Part shown: positions 50,601 through 61,681 of the stretch, piece by piece
Layout: each line of letters begins with the position of its first letter
Position numbering within the stretch: position 1 is the first letter of the stretch
NCBI RefSeq assembly: GCF_932276165.1
Contig: NC_063984.1
Location: 9,431,501-9,495,500 of the forward strand
Reading direction: 5' to 3'
DNA: 64,000 nt
From: Plutella xylostella
Taxonomy: Eukaryota > Arthropoda > Insecta > Lepidoptera > Plutellidae
The notes under the pieces: generated by a model
Database searches by the model: none
Told to the model about the DNA's origin: nothing
Seen by the model: only the letters and a program-made list of their open reading frames with translations
Position numbers and translations under genes: made by a program

Positions 50601-53600
50601 AGTTGAATGTCTTCGTTTAACAGCTGTTCCTTTGTCTATCAAGCAATAGTTCAATAGAGCCCAGAGGAATTTAGGCTCTTCAAGTGAAAGTAACGTAGCA
50701 ACCTTCTTAGCTTCTTCCGGGTTTTCTATTTCGGCAGTTCCATTTTTATCGTCTTTGAATCTTACGTTTCCTAAAACAAGAATGGCGGCTAAAACGGTTT
50801 CCAACATATCGATTTCTTCTTGCTCCCAATCAAGCATTTTCAAACTTTCAATCAACTCTTTGTAACTCTCTACATTTTGTTCAGGAGTCTCTCGGCTGCC
50901 TTTGAGTCCTTTTATAGGTTCTTCCAATACTCGTAGATATCGATGCTTTCGATTTTTCTCCAGGTGAAGCTTGTCTAGTTTATCTTCTGCTTCCATGGCA
51001 TCATAGAAATAGTAGAGAAGATTAAAATTTGCGTGTGTCCTGGAACGTTAAAATCAAATATTTATTTAAAAGTTAGTTAAGCGGATGTTATCAAACCCAC
51101 TATTTATGTTAAATTACTTACATATCAGTTGAAGAAACTCGCCACTTCTCTAGTTGGTAAAGCCAGAATATAGCGCCACTTAGTTTGCCTGAGCTGCCGT
51201 ATGTTACCTGAACTTGAAATATGGCCCTTGTAGAATGAGGATTTAATGGCGTTGATGCATTAATAGCGGCTTGGATTACATTCGCTGCTTTTTGAATTCG
51301 CTCTCCAGTGTTATTCTTCATTGACCCCAAATATGTTAAATGGGCTAAAGCGTGGTTCATGTTTGTAGTCTTCCCTGATTTAGATTCTCCACTGAAGACG
51401 ATATGTTGAGGCTCGTTGTGATGGAGAGCATCTTGGTATGCGCTATCAGCCACAGCAAAGATGTGAGGTAAATTGTCTGATCTAGATTTGCATTCATACT
51501 TTTTGTGATACTGAAACACATAAATTCTATGTGTTAGCTGTATAGGTACTAGAATCATAATTTACCTATAGGTACCTACAATTCTTACGTTCATTAGATA
51601 CTTACAGTCTCGTTGAACATATCATCATGTGTGTTGGGGTTAAGTATTAACAAAATTTCTCCTACGAAAGATGTGAAGAATCCCTTTGATAATTTTGTTT
51701 GTAATTCGGTCAGTATATTTTCTTCTGTAAGTACTTCCAAAGCTGCTAGATCTTCCACTTGCATAGTTTCGGGCTCTCGGCACCCTTCGGTTATAAGTAA
51801 GCCGTTTCTAATGATTCTTTCTGGTATTTTTGGTTCAGTAATTTCTTTGTCTTTTAATTCTAGTGCCAATACTTTTAATTCCGTAGTCATCTGAAATAAA
51901 CATAATTATTATTATAATTATGAAAATATACAGTTCAAAATATCATAATATAGAAAGAATGTTTGAAAAGTTACGTGAAAGTCATTTTCAGGAACAGATT
52001 CTATAAATGGATGCTCAGTCAGTTCCGCCATGAAAGGTCTGTGTTCAGGATTCTTCTCCAAACACCTGTTGAACAAGTTAAAGTTTAACCATCATCACTT
52101 TTATAACTATTCAAGCCTAGAGTACAATAGCGTACACCCATACATTAAGTTCAAAGTAATAACATAATTACTTGATTTATAACTTACTCGGTGATAAAGT
52201 CGTTGAGCTCGTTGGACCACATGGAGGGCTTGGCGAGGCCGGGCGGCGGGTTGCGCACTATCTGGAACAGCGCCCGCGTCGGGTGCATGTCCTGGAACGG
52301 CGCCTTAGAATCCGCGATCTCTATGGCCGTGATCCCTAGAGCCCACACATCAGCCCTATTCCCGTACCCTCCATCGCCCCCCGTCACCGCCTCCGGGGCC
52401 ATCCAGCTCGGAGACCCAATACTCGTGTTCCTCTTCCCCAGCGTACCCGCCAGCCGACATGACAGACCAAAATCCGACAGCTTCACTTCACCGTCCTTTG
52501 TTATCAGTATATTGCTGCACCGTATGTTGCGATGCATCACTTTGTTCTCATGCAAATAGACCAGCGCCTGTAATTGAATGGATGATTAAATCGATTAGTC
52601 GTCAACAGATTGACGGGGAGTAGGGGCCCGCCTTAACGAATGGCCCGCTGTCAGCTCTGTAGCACTATATCTGGATTGTTAAGACGGGTTAGCGATACCG
52701 CCGTCAGTGTCCGTCAAGGGCCCACGCCCCCGAGACGCATTGGCGGGTATTTGCATACGTATCGCGGCCGCGACGTCGTCTCCGCTTGTCTCAGCCTCTC
52801 TCCACTCTGATATATCAGTGTATTTAATGCGTTCATTATGCTTGTTTAGTCTGCTGGCTTCGGCTAGTGATGTGGGTGAGGTAGCTATCGAAAATGCTAT
52901 TGGATATTTTGAATCATTTAATTAGGTGAGGGTGGGGGTGATAACTTTGCTATCATTTAGATAATGGTTTTAGATAATACCAAATTACTGTAGTTGTTTA
53001 TTATAATCAAATTAGGTTATTTACCAAAGTTACCTTGCTGAATGTTATGTATGATGGAAGTTATTGCTTCATGGAAAAGAGGCGGGGAAATTAAATATTA
53101 ATAAGGTGTCGATGAAAGTTTGTCGTGAAAGGATGTCGGGAAACTATACGGCTGAACTTCATATTATTGATTTATCGATAGATTCTCTTTGTTATTATTT
53201 CCCATCTCAATGTTTAATCGTATCTCATGAGATGCAACATCGATAGATATGCGCGGATCTCTGAACGAAAAAGACCGAGTCTGCGCACTGGTATTGTGAA
53301 CCAAGTGGCTTGCATAAAGATAATACGCATTTAAACCTTACCACGGGACTATGGGCTTAAGAGGCAGGTTCGTTTGAGTCAGAGGGAGTCTCTATCATGA
53401 GAAAGTTAGAGTCTGATTTTGTGAGGGCTTGCGTGCGTCGCAGGGCTCCTCGGCTACTGCGCCGGGGTCCGTATATCTTGTGTGCGCGAGCATTATTTAC
53501 GATAATTGAGCGATGTGCCGCGATGGGGGGCCGTCATGGTGTTGTCGCTCGCGCGCAGACATTCACTTCGACAAGTTCGACTGTTGCGACGCGAATCACC

Positions 53601-54338
53601 TCAAATAAAGCGGCGTGCATTTTAAGTAATGGCCCGAGATAGTATTTCAATGTACGTGGACGACCAGGCTATATTTTATTCGACGTCACGTGAGGAGCAG
53701 CGAACGTCCGAACATAGCTCCGAGAACAATTGAGTTTGCATTCAAAGTAACCTCCAATTGATTCAGCCGTTGAAAGCAGGACTGGCAGGCCCTTTGTTTT
53801 ATAAACAGCGCGGTGGACTGCGATGTGACGAGCGACATGTTTATAGTTCATCGAATAAGGGCTTACCTTGATCGTATATTTGAGAATGTAAGCGATGTGC
53901 TCCTCGGACATTTTTCTGTCTGTCGCATGCAGCTTTCTGACAATATCGATGACAGATCCGCATTCGCATAGCTGTAAAAGGGAGGATTTATCATGTAATT
54001 GTTCGTTTATGTTGAATGGGTGATTCATTGCTAACCTTACGGCTTACCTCAATAACGAACCAGATTTTCTTAACTCCCTCGGTCCTCTCGCAGTAGACTC
54101 CGTAGAAGTCGACGAGGTTGGCGTGCGAGGAGAAGTCGCGGAGGATGCGATACTCCTCCTGGATGTGGGCTTCATTGTCGTCGTCGTACGTCTGTATCTT
54201 GACGGCGACGGCCTTGCCGGACGCCTGCGAGTCCGTGGCGCGGTGCACCTCGCCGAAGATCCCCGAGCCCAGCTTGGTGCCCAGCACGTACCGGTCCGCG
54301 GGGCTCGCCAGCGACGATACGTTGAGGCCGTCCTTCAT
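44634..54338 (-). CDS. ninaC: Class III myosin with kinase domain (NinaC)
   Basis: Sixteen exons in transcript order: 54338-54048, 53971-53867, 52567-52188, 52065-51975, 51890-51606, 51510-51122, 51039-50491, 50409-50117, 50021-49723, 49615-49326, 49118-48969, 46927-46824, 46663-46595, 46370-46183, 45862-45663, 45381-44634. All phases close, giving 1476 aa, near the length of the long Drosophila isoform. Residues about 15-285 are a Ser/Thr kinase domain: glycine loop LGSGIFGEV, Lys47, catalytic loop H144-R-N146 (Asn where Asp is usual), D164-F-G and WMAPE. The myosin motor follows with P-loop GESKSGKTT at 425, DMFGFECF and HFVRCIRAD, then two IQ motifs and a C-terminal tail ending in IAPGITVEGTVTDL, which resembles the fly tail. 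In flies the protein is an actin motor and calmodulin scaffold of photoreceptor rhabdomeres. The donor of exon 10 (gttggt) and that of exon 15 (gttagt) are weak, but the phases and fly homology require them. The ATG at 54338 precedes the kinase start; a 5' UTR exon may end at 54535. Confidence 0.96.
46950..47150 (+). repeat. Dispersed repeat fragment
   Basis: Shares the ctagttaagacaggtagctggtag to gatgagagaggccgaggaca region with 33058-33160 and ends in gggctgatgatgat, a common lepidopteran retroposon tail. It lies in ninaC intron 11. Confidence 0.55.
47218..48926. mobile_element. 1.7-kb non-autonomous DNA transposon in a ninaC intron
   Basis: The ends are inverted (cagggtgtccact at both termini read inward) and a 5-bp duplication TTTTA flanks them (47213-47217, 48927-48931). 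Subterminal repeats of the type agtcagggaaa occur at least seven times near the left end and three times near the right end, as expected for transposase binding sites. No transposase frame is found. The superfamily is uncertain. Confidence 0.8.
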
Positions 54339-55603
54339 CTTGACGACCCTGGAGGATGTTGTGATCGCATTATAAACGGAATCTTGTTATAATAAGTTAC
54401 TCGAACTTACATTACATAATTTGACCATATCGTAGTTGGAATCTAAACACTCTGACCTATCTAGCTTACTTCTTTTTAAACTTTACGGGCCTCACCCTTC
54501 TTTGCACTCCCAAATACAGAAAAAACTGACTTACCTCGGTGGTACTCCTTCTAAACACAGAGAAGCAACACTGCGGCCGGGCGGCGCCGACCGAGTGGCG
54601 ACTGCTCGCCCCGCGAACCCCCACAACTGTTCCGCAAGGGTTTCTAATCCAGTTACAGTATTAAGACATAATACCAGGCCTTGGCTACAATGCGACTAAT
54701 TAGACACACGGCTAACGCTCCTCCGTATTAATTGGGATCGGTTTTAGATTAGGCTCATCAGCTTTGGTTGCGCGGAGGCCAAGGGCGGGGGAAAACTTTT
54801 TGTTTCAACAATTTGCAGACGTTTGTAGTAGCCAGTGGAGCGTAATGTTCGTAAGTCTATTAGTTTTACTGAAATGTTTTGTAAGTGCTATTAATCAAGT
54901 TAGCTAAAGTGATAAATACGTATCCTGCTTATCAAATGAAATCAAACACGATTTGCAAGAACATGAGTATTCAGTAATATGCTAGATAAGTTCGCTTTTG
55001 TTAAAAAAATATACCTACTTACTTTTAAAAAACTATTTTATCGTGTTTATAAAAAAACAACTGTGTCAAAGTTCCGCCACCTAAATATGGTATAATACTC
55101 CTTAGTTCTTTTGTTTACAGTTGTGTACAACGCAATAGACATAAATTTACTTATAATAAAATCGTTATTCTTATTCCTTCCCTAACTTAACATTTTCATT
55201 CTATAACTTTAATTTATAAATTATACCATTAGTGGCCGACTTCTGGATTCCAGTGGATCGGTGTTCTTACTACAATTTACATAATTTACCCCACGGTGAG
55301 GCTTCGATGCACTTATAACATGTTAGACAAAAGGTCAAATCAGGGTCGTCGCTACCTCTGATCTCATTGTTTTGTGGATTAACTAGAGTTATGATGTCAC
55401 CAATAACATCGGGGTTTCCAATCGTCAATGTCCTATATTACAGTTTTTTTTTGTAGATACTGTATAAGTATGTACCTAATATACTTAGGTAATTATCATT
55501 ACAATGCAGGTTAGGTATTAGGTCTTTCATTCCTCATCGATCATAGACAAAATTCAACCCTGCGTAACACGTCTGCAAAATCTCAACGTACGCACATTCC
55601 TTC
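54339..55603. other. 5' flank of ninaC, no other gene seen
   Basis: A minus-strand 5' UTR exon may end at the donor at 54535 and splice to an acceptor just upstream of the ATG (about 54350). The rest is AT-rich without coding features. Confidence 0.45.
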
Positions 55604-55607
55604 CCTG

Positions 55608-55919
55608 AATTATGAGGAACGGCAGCAGGAGAGGTCAAGTAAAACCATGAATGATTTATAACTAATACTATATTCAATTGTCCACAATAGTTATCTAGTC
55701 TAATTAGAACTAAATTTAGAGACGTCCGATATTAGGTACGTCGCGCCGAGAAGTGTCCAAGTTCTATATAAGAAAATATAACCTATGCTTAATTCTACGT
55801 AATCGGAGGAATACAAATCTACGTCACTCGCGTGTCGCGTCACTAGGCATCGTCGTCACCGATGCCGCGCCTGCACATAATCCCTGAGTGCAGTGTCTGG
55901 ATGACGAGGCTGCGTAACA
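55608..55919 (-). repeat. 3' LTR of the env-only provirus
   Basis: 312 bp, starting TGTTACGCAGCC and ending CATAATT on the minus strand. It is preceded by the purine tract and matches the LTR at 57806-58117 throughout its length by eye. Confidence 0.92.
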
Positions 55920-55932
55920 TCTCCCTCCCTTA
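55920..55932 (-). promoter_or_regulatory. Polypurine tract
   Basis: The minus strand reads aagggagggaga directly before the 3' LTR. Such a tract primes plus-strand DNA synthesis in LTR elements. Confidence 0.8.
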
Positions 55933-55941
55933 GATGAGCGA

Positions 55942-57644
55942 CTATTTGCAAATGTTTAATGCAAATGCCGCGTCACGCTTATCTTGTAGTTCATTCAACT
56001 GGATATCAGCTTGCGTTGATGACTCACGCTTCATCGCGTCACGTCGCTTATGCGCTCTCTTTCGCACCATGTAGGTGATAGATAGTACAAATGCACTTAG
56101 TATTGCGATGACGTATAATGGAATCGTAGTGTGGTATAATGAGGCGTCTATTTTTTCAACAGTCATTGGTTCCTCCGTAGCCAATTGTTTTTGAATGTTA
56201 TGCAAATTAGTTAGATCGATTGTGGTCAAATTAAATTTTGGATGAGATATCTTTCTTGTAGATATAGGCCATGGTATATCAGTCAATTCGATAGGTTGTC
56301 CCAATATTTTATCCTCGGTATTAACGATGGTGAACTCGGGGGCCTTTATCATGCAGTTATGAGGAACGCGTGCTAAATAGCTTCCTTGTACTAGTTTATG
56401 TTGATCGTGGTTGCATTTGAAGTGAACTTTGGTCGGCCTTGGGAATGATATTATGTAGTTTTGGCTGTCAAGCTCCGTCAGAGCCTCCTTAGACAGAGAG
56501 ACAGGCGTGGGTGAGCACGTTTCATCTATCTCCTGTGTGTTGATTAAGTGGTGGATGCAGTCGCGTCGTTCTCGCAACTGATGACCGATTTTCGGCTCGC
56601 ACATGTACCATGTACTGACCTTCGGGCATTCTGCCTCTATGTAAACATATTCCTTGGAGTTGGAAGCGATGAAAGGATAGGAAGGAAGGATGATTTCATT
56701 TAATTTATTTGGGGTTGGGCATAATCTATAAAGTTCGAAAATGTCTGTGAATATTATAGGAAACTTAAGTACCAACACTAGCCTTTTGTCCGAAAAATAG
56801 GTACCCAAATTAATTATGTCATAGTAAGACCTGGTTTCTAAACTTATAATTTCGTCACTAAGGTATTTTTTCTTAATTCGTGGATCATGTGCTGCATGAA
56901 TTTTAATGATAATACTGAATGGTGCATAGATTTGGTTCGGCTGAAGGCTAAAATATTTTCTAATCTGCTTATTTCGTATGTTAAATCTTGTACTTTATCG
57001 TTTATGATAAAAATGGAGTGGCCTATTTCAGCATATTTATTGTTTCGCTCTGTGTCCGTAATCGTCAGATTGATGACGTCGGCAAGAGCAGATTTCAACT
57101 TTAGCTGATTACTCCTCAGGTCATTTAAAATCTTAAATTGCTGAGCAGACATTTCTTTTGATAGTGTAATGTGCTTTGAAAAAGAGTCTGATATGTTTTG
57201 TTCGTTTTTATTTAGGATTTGGATGGCATTTTCAAATCTAATTGCGTCGTTATGATCCAGGTTACCGGTAATTTCTTTGATTAGTGAGCCTAAGGGATTC
57301 AATAAGCCTCTTTTTACGCGGTTCGGTAAAAATGTATCTATTTGGATAATGACTTCGTCTAGTTTGCTGAGAAGGTGATTAATTTGATATTTAAAAAAAA
57401 CTAAATTCGTATCCGCAATTATGTTGGCTACGTTTGACAAATTAGACTGCAGGGTGTGAACTTGGTTTAGCATCATTTCGATGTCCACATCTTGGAGGAA
57501 TGTATGGAAATGGGATATGAGTCTTGTCGTACCTAACTTAAAGGGTAGCAGACCAGGGCCATTGTCGAGACTACTCAGGCGTATCTCCTGAGCCTGTGCC
57601 ACAGCGGATAGGGTCAGTATTAGGAGGTACAGATATAACTTCAT
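55942..57644 (-). pseudogene. env: Errantivirus-like env gene, frameshifted
   Basis: Two overlapping frames cover a typical insect retrovirus envelope. The first (57644-56844, 266 codons) has a signal peptide (residues 1-19), a furin-like cleavage motif RVKR at about residues 108-111 followed by a glycine-rich fusion-peptide-like start, and a heptad region. The second (ending at 55942, 288 codons from its first candidate start at 56808) holds the cysteine-bearing ectodomain, a membrane helix (about 25 residues after TTIPLY) and a basic cytoplasmic tail. The two frames differ by one position. The break lies near a run of six A residues (minus strand) at about 56867-56872, which can be a mutation, a sequencing error or a slippage site. 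No gag or pol frame accompanies it. The gene as read does not encode one continuous protein. Confidence 0.88.
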
Positions 57645-57796
57645 GGTCTTCTGGAGCCTTGTCTATCGATGTCTGGATAGGGTTCCTCTTCGCCTCTGCT
57701 AGGCCGCCGTCCGTAGGTTCGAAACTGTAGTAAAGTCAGCGATTGACAATCAGCGGATATCGATATGAGACACGCCACTGAATCTACAGCTCTCAA

Positions 57797-57806
57797 GACT
57801 GCGCCA
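57797..57806 (-). promoter_or_regulatory. Primer-binding site (tRNA-Ser-like)
   Basis: The minus strand reads TGGCGCAGTC directly at the 5' LTR border, sharing the last LTR base, which is the pattern of errantiviruses primed by tRNA-Ser. Confidence 0.75.
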
Positions 57807-58117
57807 ATTATGAGGAACGGCAGCAGGAGAGGTCAAGTAAAACCATGAATGATTTATAACTAATACTATATTCAATTGTCCACAATAGTTATCTAGTCTA
57901 ATTAGAACTAAATTTAGAGACGTCCGATATTAGGTACGTCGCGCCGAGAAGTGTCCAAGTTCTATATAAGAAAATATAACCTATGCTTAATTCTACGTAA
58001 TCGGAGGAATACAAATCTACGTCACTCGCGTGTCGCGTCACTAGGCATCGTCGTCACCGATGCCGCGCCTGCACATAATCCCTGAGTGCAGTGTCTGGAT
58101 GACGAGGCTGCGTAACA
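57806..58117 (-). repeat. 5' LTR of the env-only provirus
   Basis: 312 bp, apparently identical to the LTR at 55608-55919. It is bounded on the right by the CCTG target duplication. Confidence 0.92.
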
Positions 58118-58121
58118 CCTG

Positions 58122-59338
58122 TATGCACGGATTCAACTCGCTCCACCAAACATCGCTTTAGCTAAGCTGATGATGTTTTTATTCACGTCAATAGCTGTAT
58201 CATATCAAGGGCCGGGTTCAGTACAAAAAATCAAAGTGTCGGACCGGTACAAAGGCGAGGGCCGGACTAAGGGCCAAATTACCCAGGTATAAAACGGATA
58301 ATTGCAGACAGACTCATTGACTTGTCACAAACGATGATTTCAGTACTTACTTGTGTTATTTTATATCAAGTGTCCTTTTTGTTGAGTTTCAAAAGGACTC
58401 GCCCTCTCGAGAACGTAAGTGGTATGCTTCTCTTCTCCTTTTGTTGTTGTACACATATTTTGTTTTGTGCGTTTATTTTTATTTGTTTACATTGGAAAAT
58501 GTTACGAAGTAGTTTTTAAGTAAGTATTTTTTTGGTTGGAACTAAAAGAGGTGTTTCGTCAATGTAATCTCGTTTACTTAATAAAAACAACTGGCAATGT
58601 TACAAAGTGGTCTTAAAACTACAAATAAATAGTAAAATTAATGCGTTAATAAATATCACGGCACTGGGAATGTTACAAATTAAATTAATATCGGTGTTGA
58701 TCGTAGATAATATTTACACATACAAAAGTCTATTTCTAATCCTATTTAATACTGATTGTCATTTTTATTAAGTTACGACTTAGGTAAGTACTTAAATATA
58801 GACTTTACGACATTTACATACTTGATTGTGATATTATACATAGGTATGACCTTATAATGGGCATAATTGTTAATCTTTTAAATAAGTACATTAGATCAAA
58901 TAATACTTTAACCGTATTTTTACATTATACTACATGCTACACCCTACCCTTATCATTTGGAATAGGTACTTTTACATAAGTAATACTAGTAAGTACTTAT
59001 ATATAGGTACGTAATGGAATGCTAACAGTATTTTTGTGAGTTTATCTTAAAAAATAAATCTTACTAATTAATACCTCTATATATCTACCTCACCTTAGAC
59101 ATCAATTTTATAACTCCACAAATCTACATCTAAAAATGCATTGAATAATGAGATTCCTTAAACATTACCCCCTACGTTATCAACATTGATCGTGCAAAAC
59201 TCTTCACTGTTCTAATGATCATAATAGATACATTTAGTGCAAATTAGAACATAATTAAACAGGATGCCTTATCTAGAGATAGCTACTCACATTATATCCT
59301 TTATCAGCCTCTGTTAATTTTTTTAAACCTTTACCTAC
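58122..59338. other. Intergenic, no gene seen
   Basis: AT-rich DNA with a short hydrophobic open frame at 58322-58519 that has no supporting context. Nothing else is recognisable. Confidence 0.45.
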
Positions 59339-59341
59339 TTA

Positions 59342-59891
59342 GGGTGGATTCGTCCAAACATCTAGTTACACGAGAATAACTATACCGGAATAAAATTTAT
59401 ACGCGAGTAAATATCTGGGATAAGTACATTTGCATTCTACCAAGTTATACCATGATTAATTGAATGAACGAGGAACGAAACTATACTGCAACTAAAATAA
59501 AAATAGCTGCGTTTTCAAAGCGTGCAATAGAAATGACATGCCAACTTAGTTTGAATGGATTATAAAAGTAGGAAATTGTTTATGTTTTAATATTTTATTC
59601 GCTGTTGTTATTCTGAGAATTTGCCTTTTAACGTACTTTTGTTTATGATTTGACAGATGTGTTTATATGTCATTATGACGGTTTTGTAATCAGCTGATGT
59701 GCTGCCGCCATTACAAAATTACTCTCGGATAAGCTCGTTACACGGTAAATTTTGGCGGTATAACATTTTATTCTTGGGATAAGCTACTTATCTTGGTTTC
59801 AGGTTTGGTAGAATGAAAAATCTGCTTACTCGCGAGTAACTGGTGGTTTACTCTCGAGTAAAAAGTTACTCGACGTTGGTCGAATCCGCCC
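59342..59891. mobile_element. Harbinger-type MITE
   Basis: The termini gggtggattcgtccaa and its near-complement (ttggtcgaatccgccc) are flanked by TTA on both sides (59339-59341, 59892-59894), the target duplication type of PIF/Harbinger. Many cgagtaa words lie inside near both ends. 550 bp, no ORF. Confidence 0.8.
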
Positions 59892-59894
59892 TTA

Positions 59895-60273
59895 GTTGGT
59901 GATTCCAGCTTCTAAAACAGCTTTGGTGTTCTTATAAGCTTATAATTAGGCTAAGAATACTTCTGTAACTCCAATACGACCTTCTTAGCCTTTCCACTAC
60001 TGGGAAAGGTTAGAAAGTGTGGCGCGGCTTTACTCAATGTAGTATAAAGATGCTGTTATACGACTTCATTCTTAAGGTAAACGATAGGCGAGCGACGGAC
60101 TCTGATCTAACTGAATCTTTATAATACGAAGAACAGCAATGTTGTATGTCGTTCGTGCTATGACGAGATTAGGTTACGTCAATTCATCAGATACGAGTTA
60201 TGACCATCAAATTCAACTACACTTGTCTCAGCTACTTTCAGCCTCATCTCATGACAACATCCCTAGAACCCTC
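59895..60273. other. Short intergenic stretch, no gene seen
   Basis: No exon or repeat could be recognised between the two mobile elements. Confidence 0.4.
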
Positions 60274-60324
60274 TTACTGCCAGTTTCAATAACTCTATCT
60301 ATCGATAGGAGACAGTTACTTTTA

Positions 60325-61586
60325 GGGCCGATTTTTCAATGCCAGGATAAAAGGTCAAATAACTATCTAGCGAATAATTTTATTTGGCTGTTTATCGGCT
60401 TGGTAGTTGCTAAACCATTTTTCAATTGTGATTTATTCCATAGGTAACTATCTTACCGATTTTTCTACTTGAACTCTGGAAAGGTGAAACAAGTATATGT
60501 AGACACCTAGTGCTAAAGCAGGACAGACTACTATTTTGATTGTCAGAGTCAACTGTCACTGTCAAGCCACAAGCCTCACTGACTGTTTTGTTTGGTTGTT
60601 TATTGGGTTGTTTCAATTTTGGTATTTATATTTGTTATTTTTGGATCGCAATGGAATCACAAAAAAGAGAGCGTTCGGCGAATTTTAATATTAATGAAGT
60701 TACTGTGTTAGTGAGTGGTAGATAAATTTTATTCAAACATGTCATAGAAAATAAAAAGACCGATGCAGCAACAAATAATAATTTTCTTCCATGCAGTCTG
60801 CATGGAAGAAAATTGAGTTTCTTTTAACTCCAGTGGTATAACCAGTCCGCTCATTGAAAATCCTTTAATTTAAGTACGAGGGCATCAAAAAAACAATGAA
60901 GAAGAAGTCGTAAGAAGAAGTCTTCCCTGCAAAGGCAGGAGATGTACAAAACTGGAGCTGGGCCCTCAAATGCTCCTTCATTTAACGATGTAGTAGAAAA
61001 GGTGTTAGGCATTTGCTCCAACATTAGCATTCAACGTATCCTTAATTTAAATTTAATGAAAAACTATAATGTACCTTAATATTTTATTATGAAGGAAGTG
61101 CTACTACATTCCTCTTTTTTTTTAAATTAATGCTTGAAAATAAATCAACATAATGTTTGTAGTCTGGCGCCTTTCGGCGATGAAATTCTTTTGCATCCCA
61201 CATGCTGTAATGATCAGGCCTCGTTTTGACGACTCTGACTTTCCTTTCAACAGGATTAATACATTCGTTCATTACCTACTACCTCTTTTTCGATCGCCAA
61301 ATCATCAATATCATCGAAAATATCCATTGAAAAGACGATTATTCTCTGCGCTTGTATAGTTTAGAATTGGTATAAACACAAAAAAAAACTTACTTAATAA
61401 CCTCAAATGTCAAATTATCAATCGAATAAGCACTATCTGGCGGCTCAAGCAGCAGATAGATTTATTCTCCAGTTAACTGAGTTATTGGACGAATAAGTTC
61501 TATCTGACGGTTGAAAAATTCAATATTTCGCTATCTGTCGAATAAACGCTATCTGGTTGTCTATCTGAGCATTGAAAAATCGGCCC
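60325..61586 (+). mobile_element. PIF/Harbinger deletion derivative, nested
   Basis: The termini gggccgatttttcaatg are inverted and flanked by TTA (60322-60324, 61587-61589). A plus-strand frame (60651-60725) begins like the Myb/SANT DNA-binding protein of Harbinger elements (KRERSANFNINEVTVLV) and then ends at a stop. No DDE transposase remains. Confidence 0.75.
61461..61466 (-). terminator. Candidate poly(A) signal for Wnt10 inside the transposon
   Basis: The minus-strand hexamer AATAAA lies about 215 bp beyond the Wnt stop codon, within the inserted mobile DNA. Confidence 0.3.
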
Positions 61587-61681
61587 TTATACGATTTGGA
61601 CAGAATGCAAATTTTTATGTGTCAAAATCGTATGTTACTATAACTGTCAGCTATCGGTAGATAGAGTATAGAAACTGGCAG

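Larger units (their letters stand above)
55604..58121 (-). mobile_element. LTR retrovirus-like insertion carrying only env
   Basis: The unit runs from the 4-bp target duplication CCTG at 55604-55607 to that at 58118-58121. Two LTRs of 312 bp each appear identical. The order on the minus strand is 5' LTR, primer-binding site, a 160-bp leader, env, polypurine tract, 3' LTR. No gag or pol sequence is present. The LTR and primer-site type, the tRNA-Ser-like PBS and the env type fit insect errantiviruses (gypsy-like, TED group). Identical LTRs imply a recent insertion. Confidence 0.92.
60277..61681. mobile_element. Harbinger-type MITE containing a second element
   Basis: The termini start ctgccagtttc on both strands, flanked by TTA (60274-60276, 61682-61684). 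A 130-bp relative without insert lies at 62139-62268. The interior is interrupted by the element at 60325-61586. Its right end abuts the Wnt10 stop codon. Confidence 0.85.
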
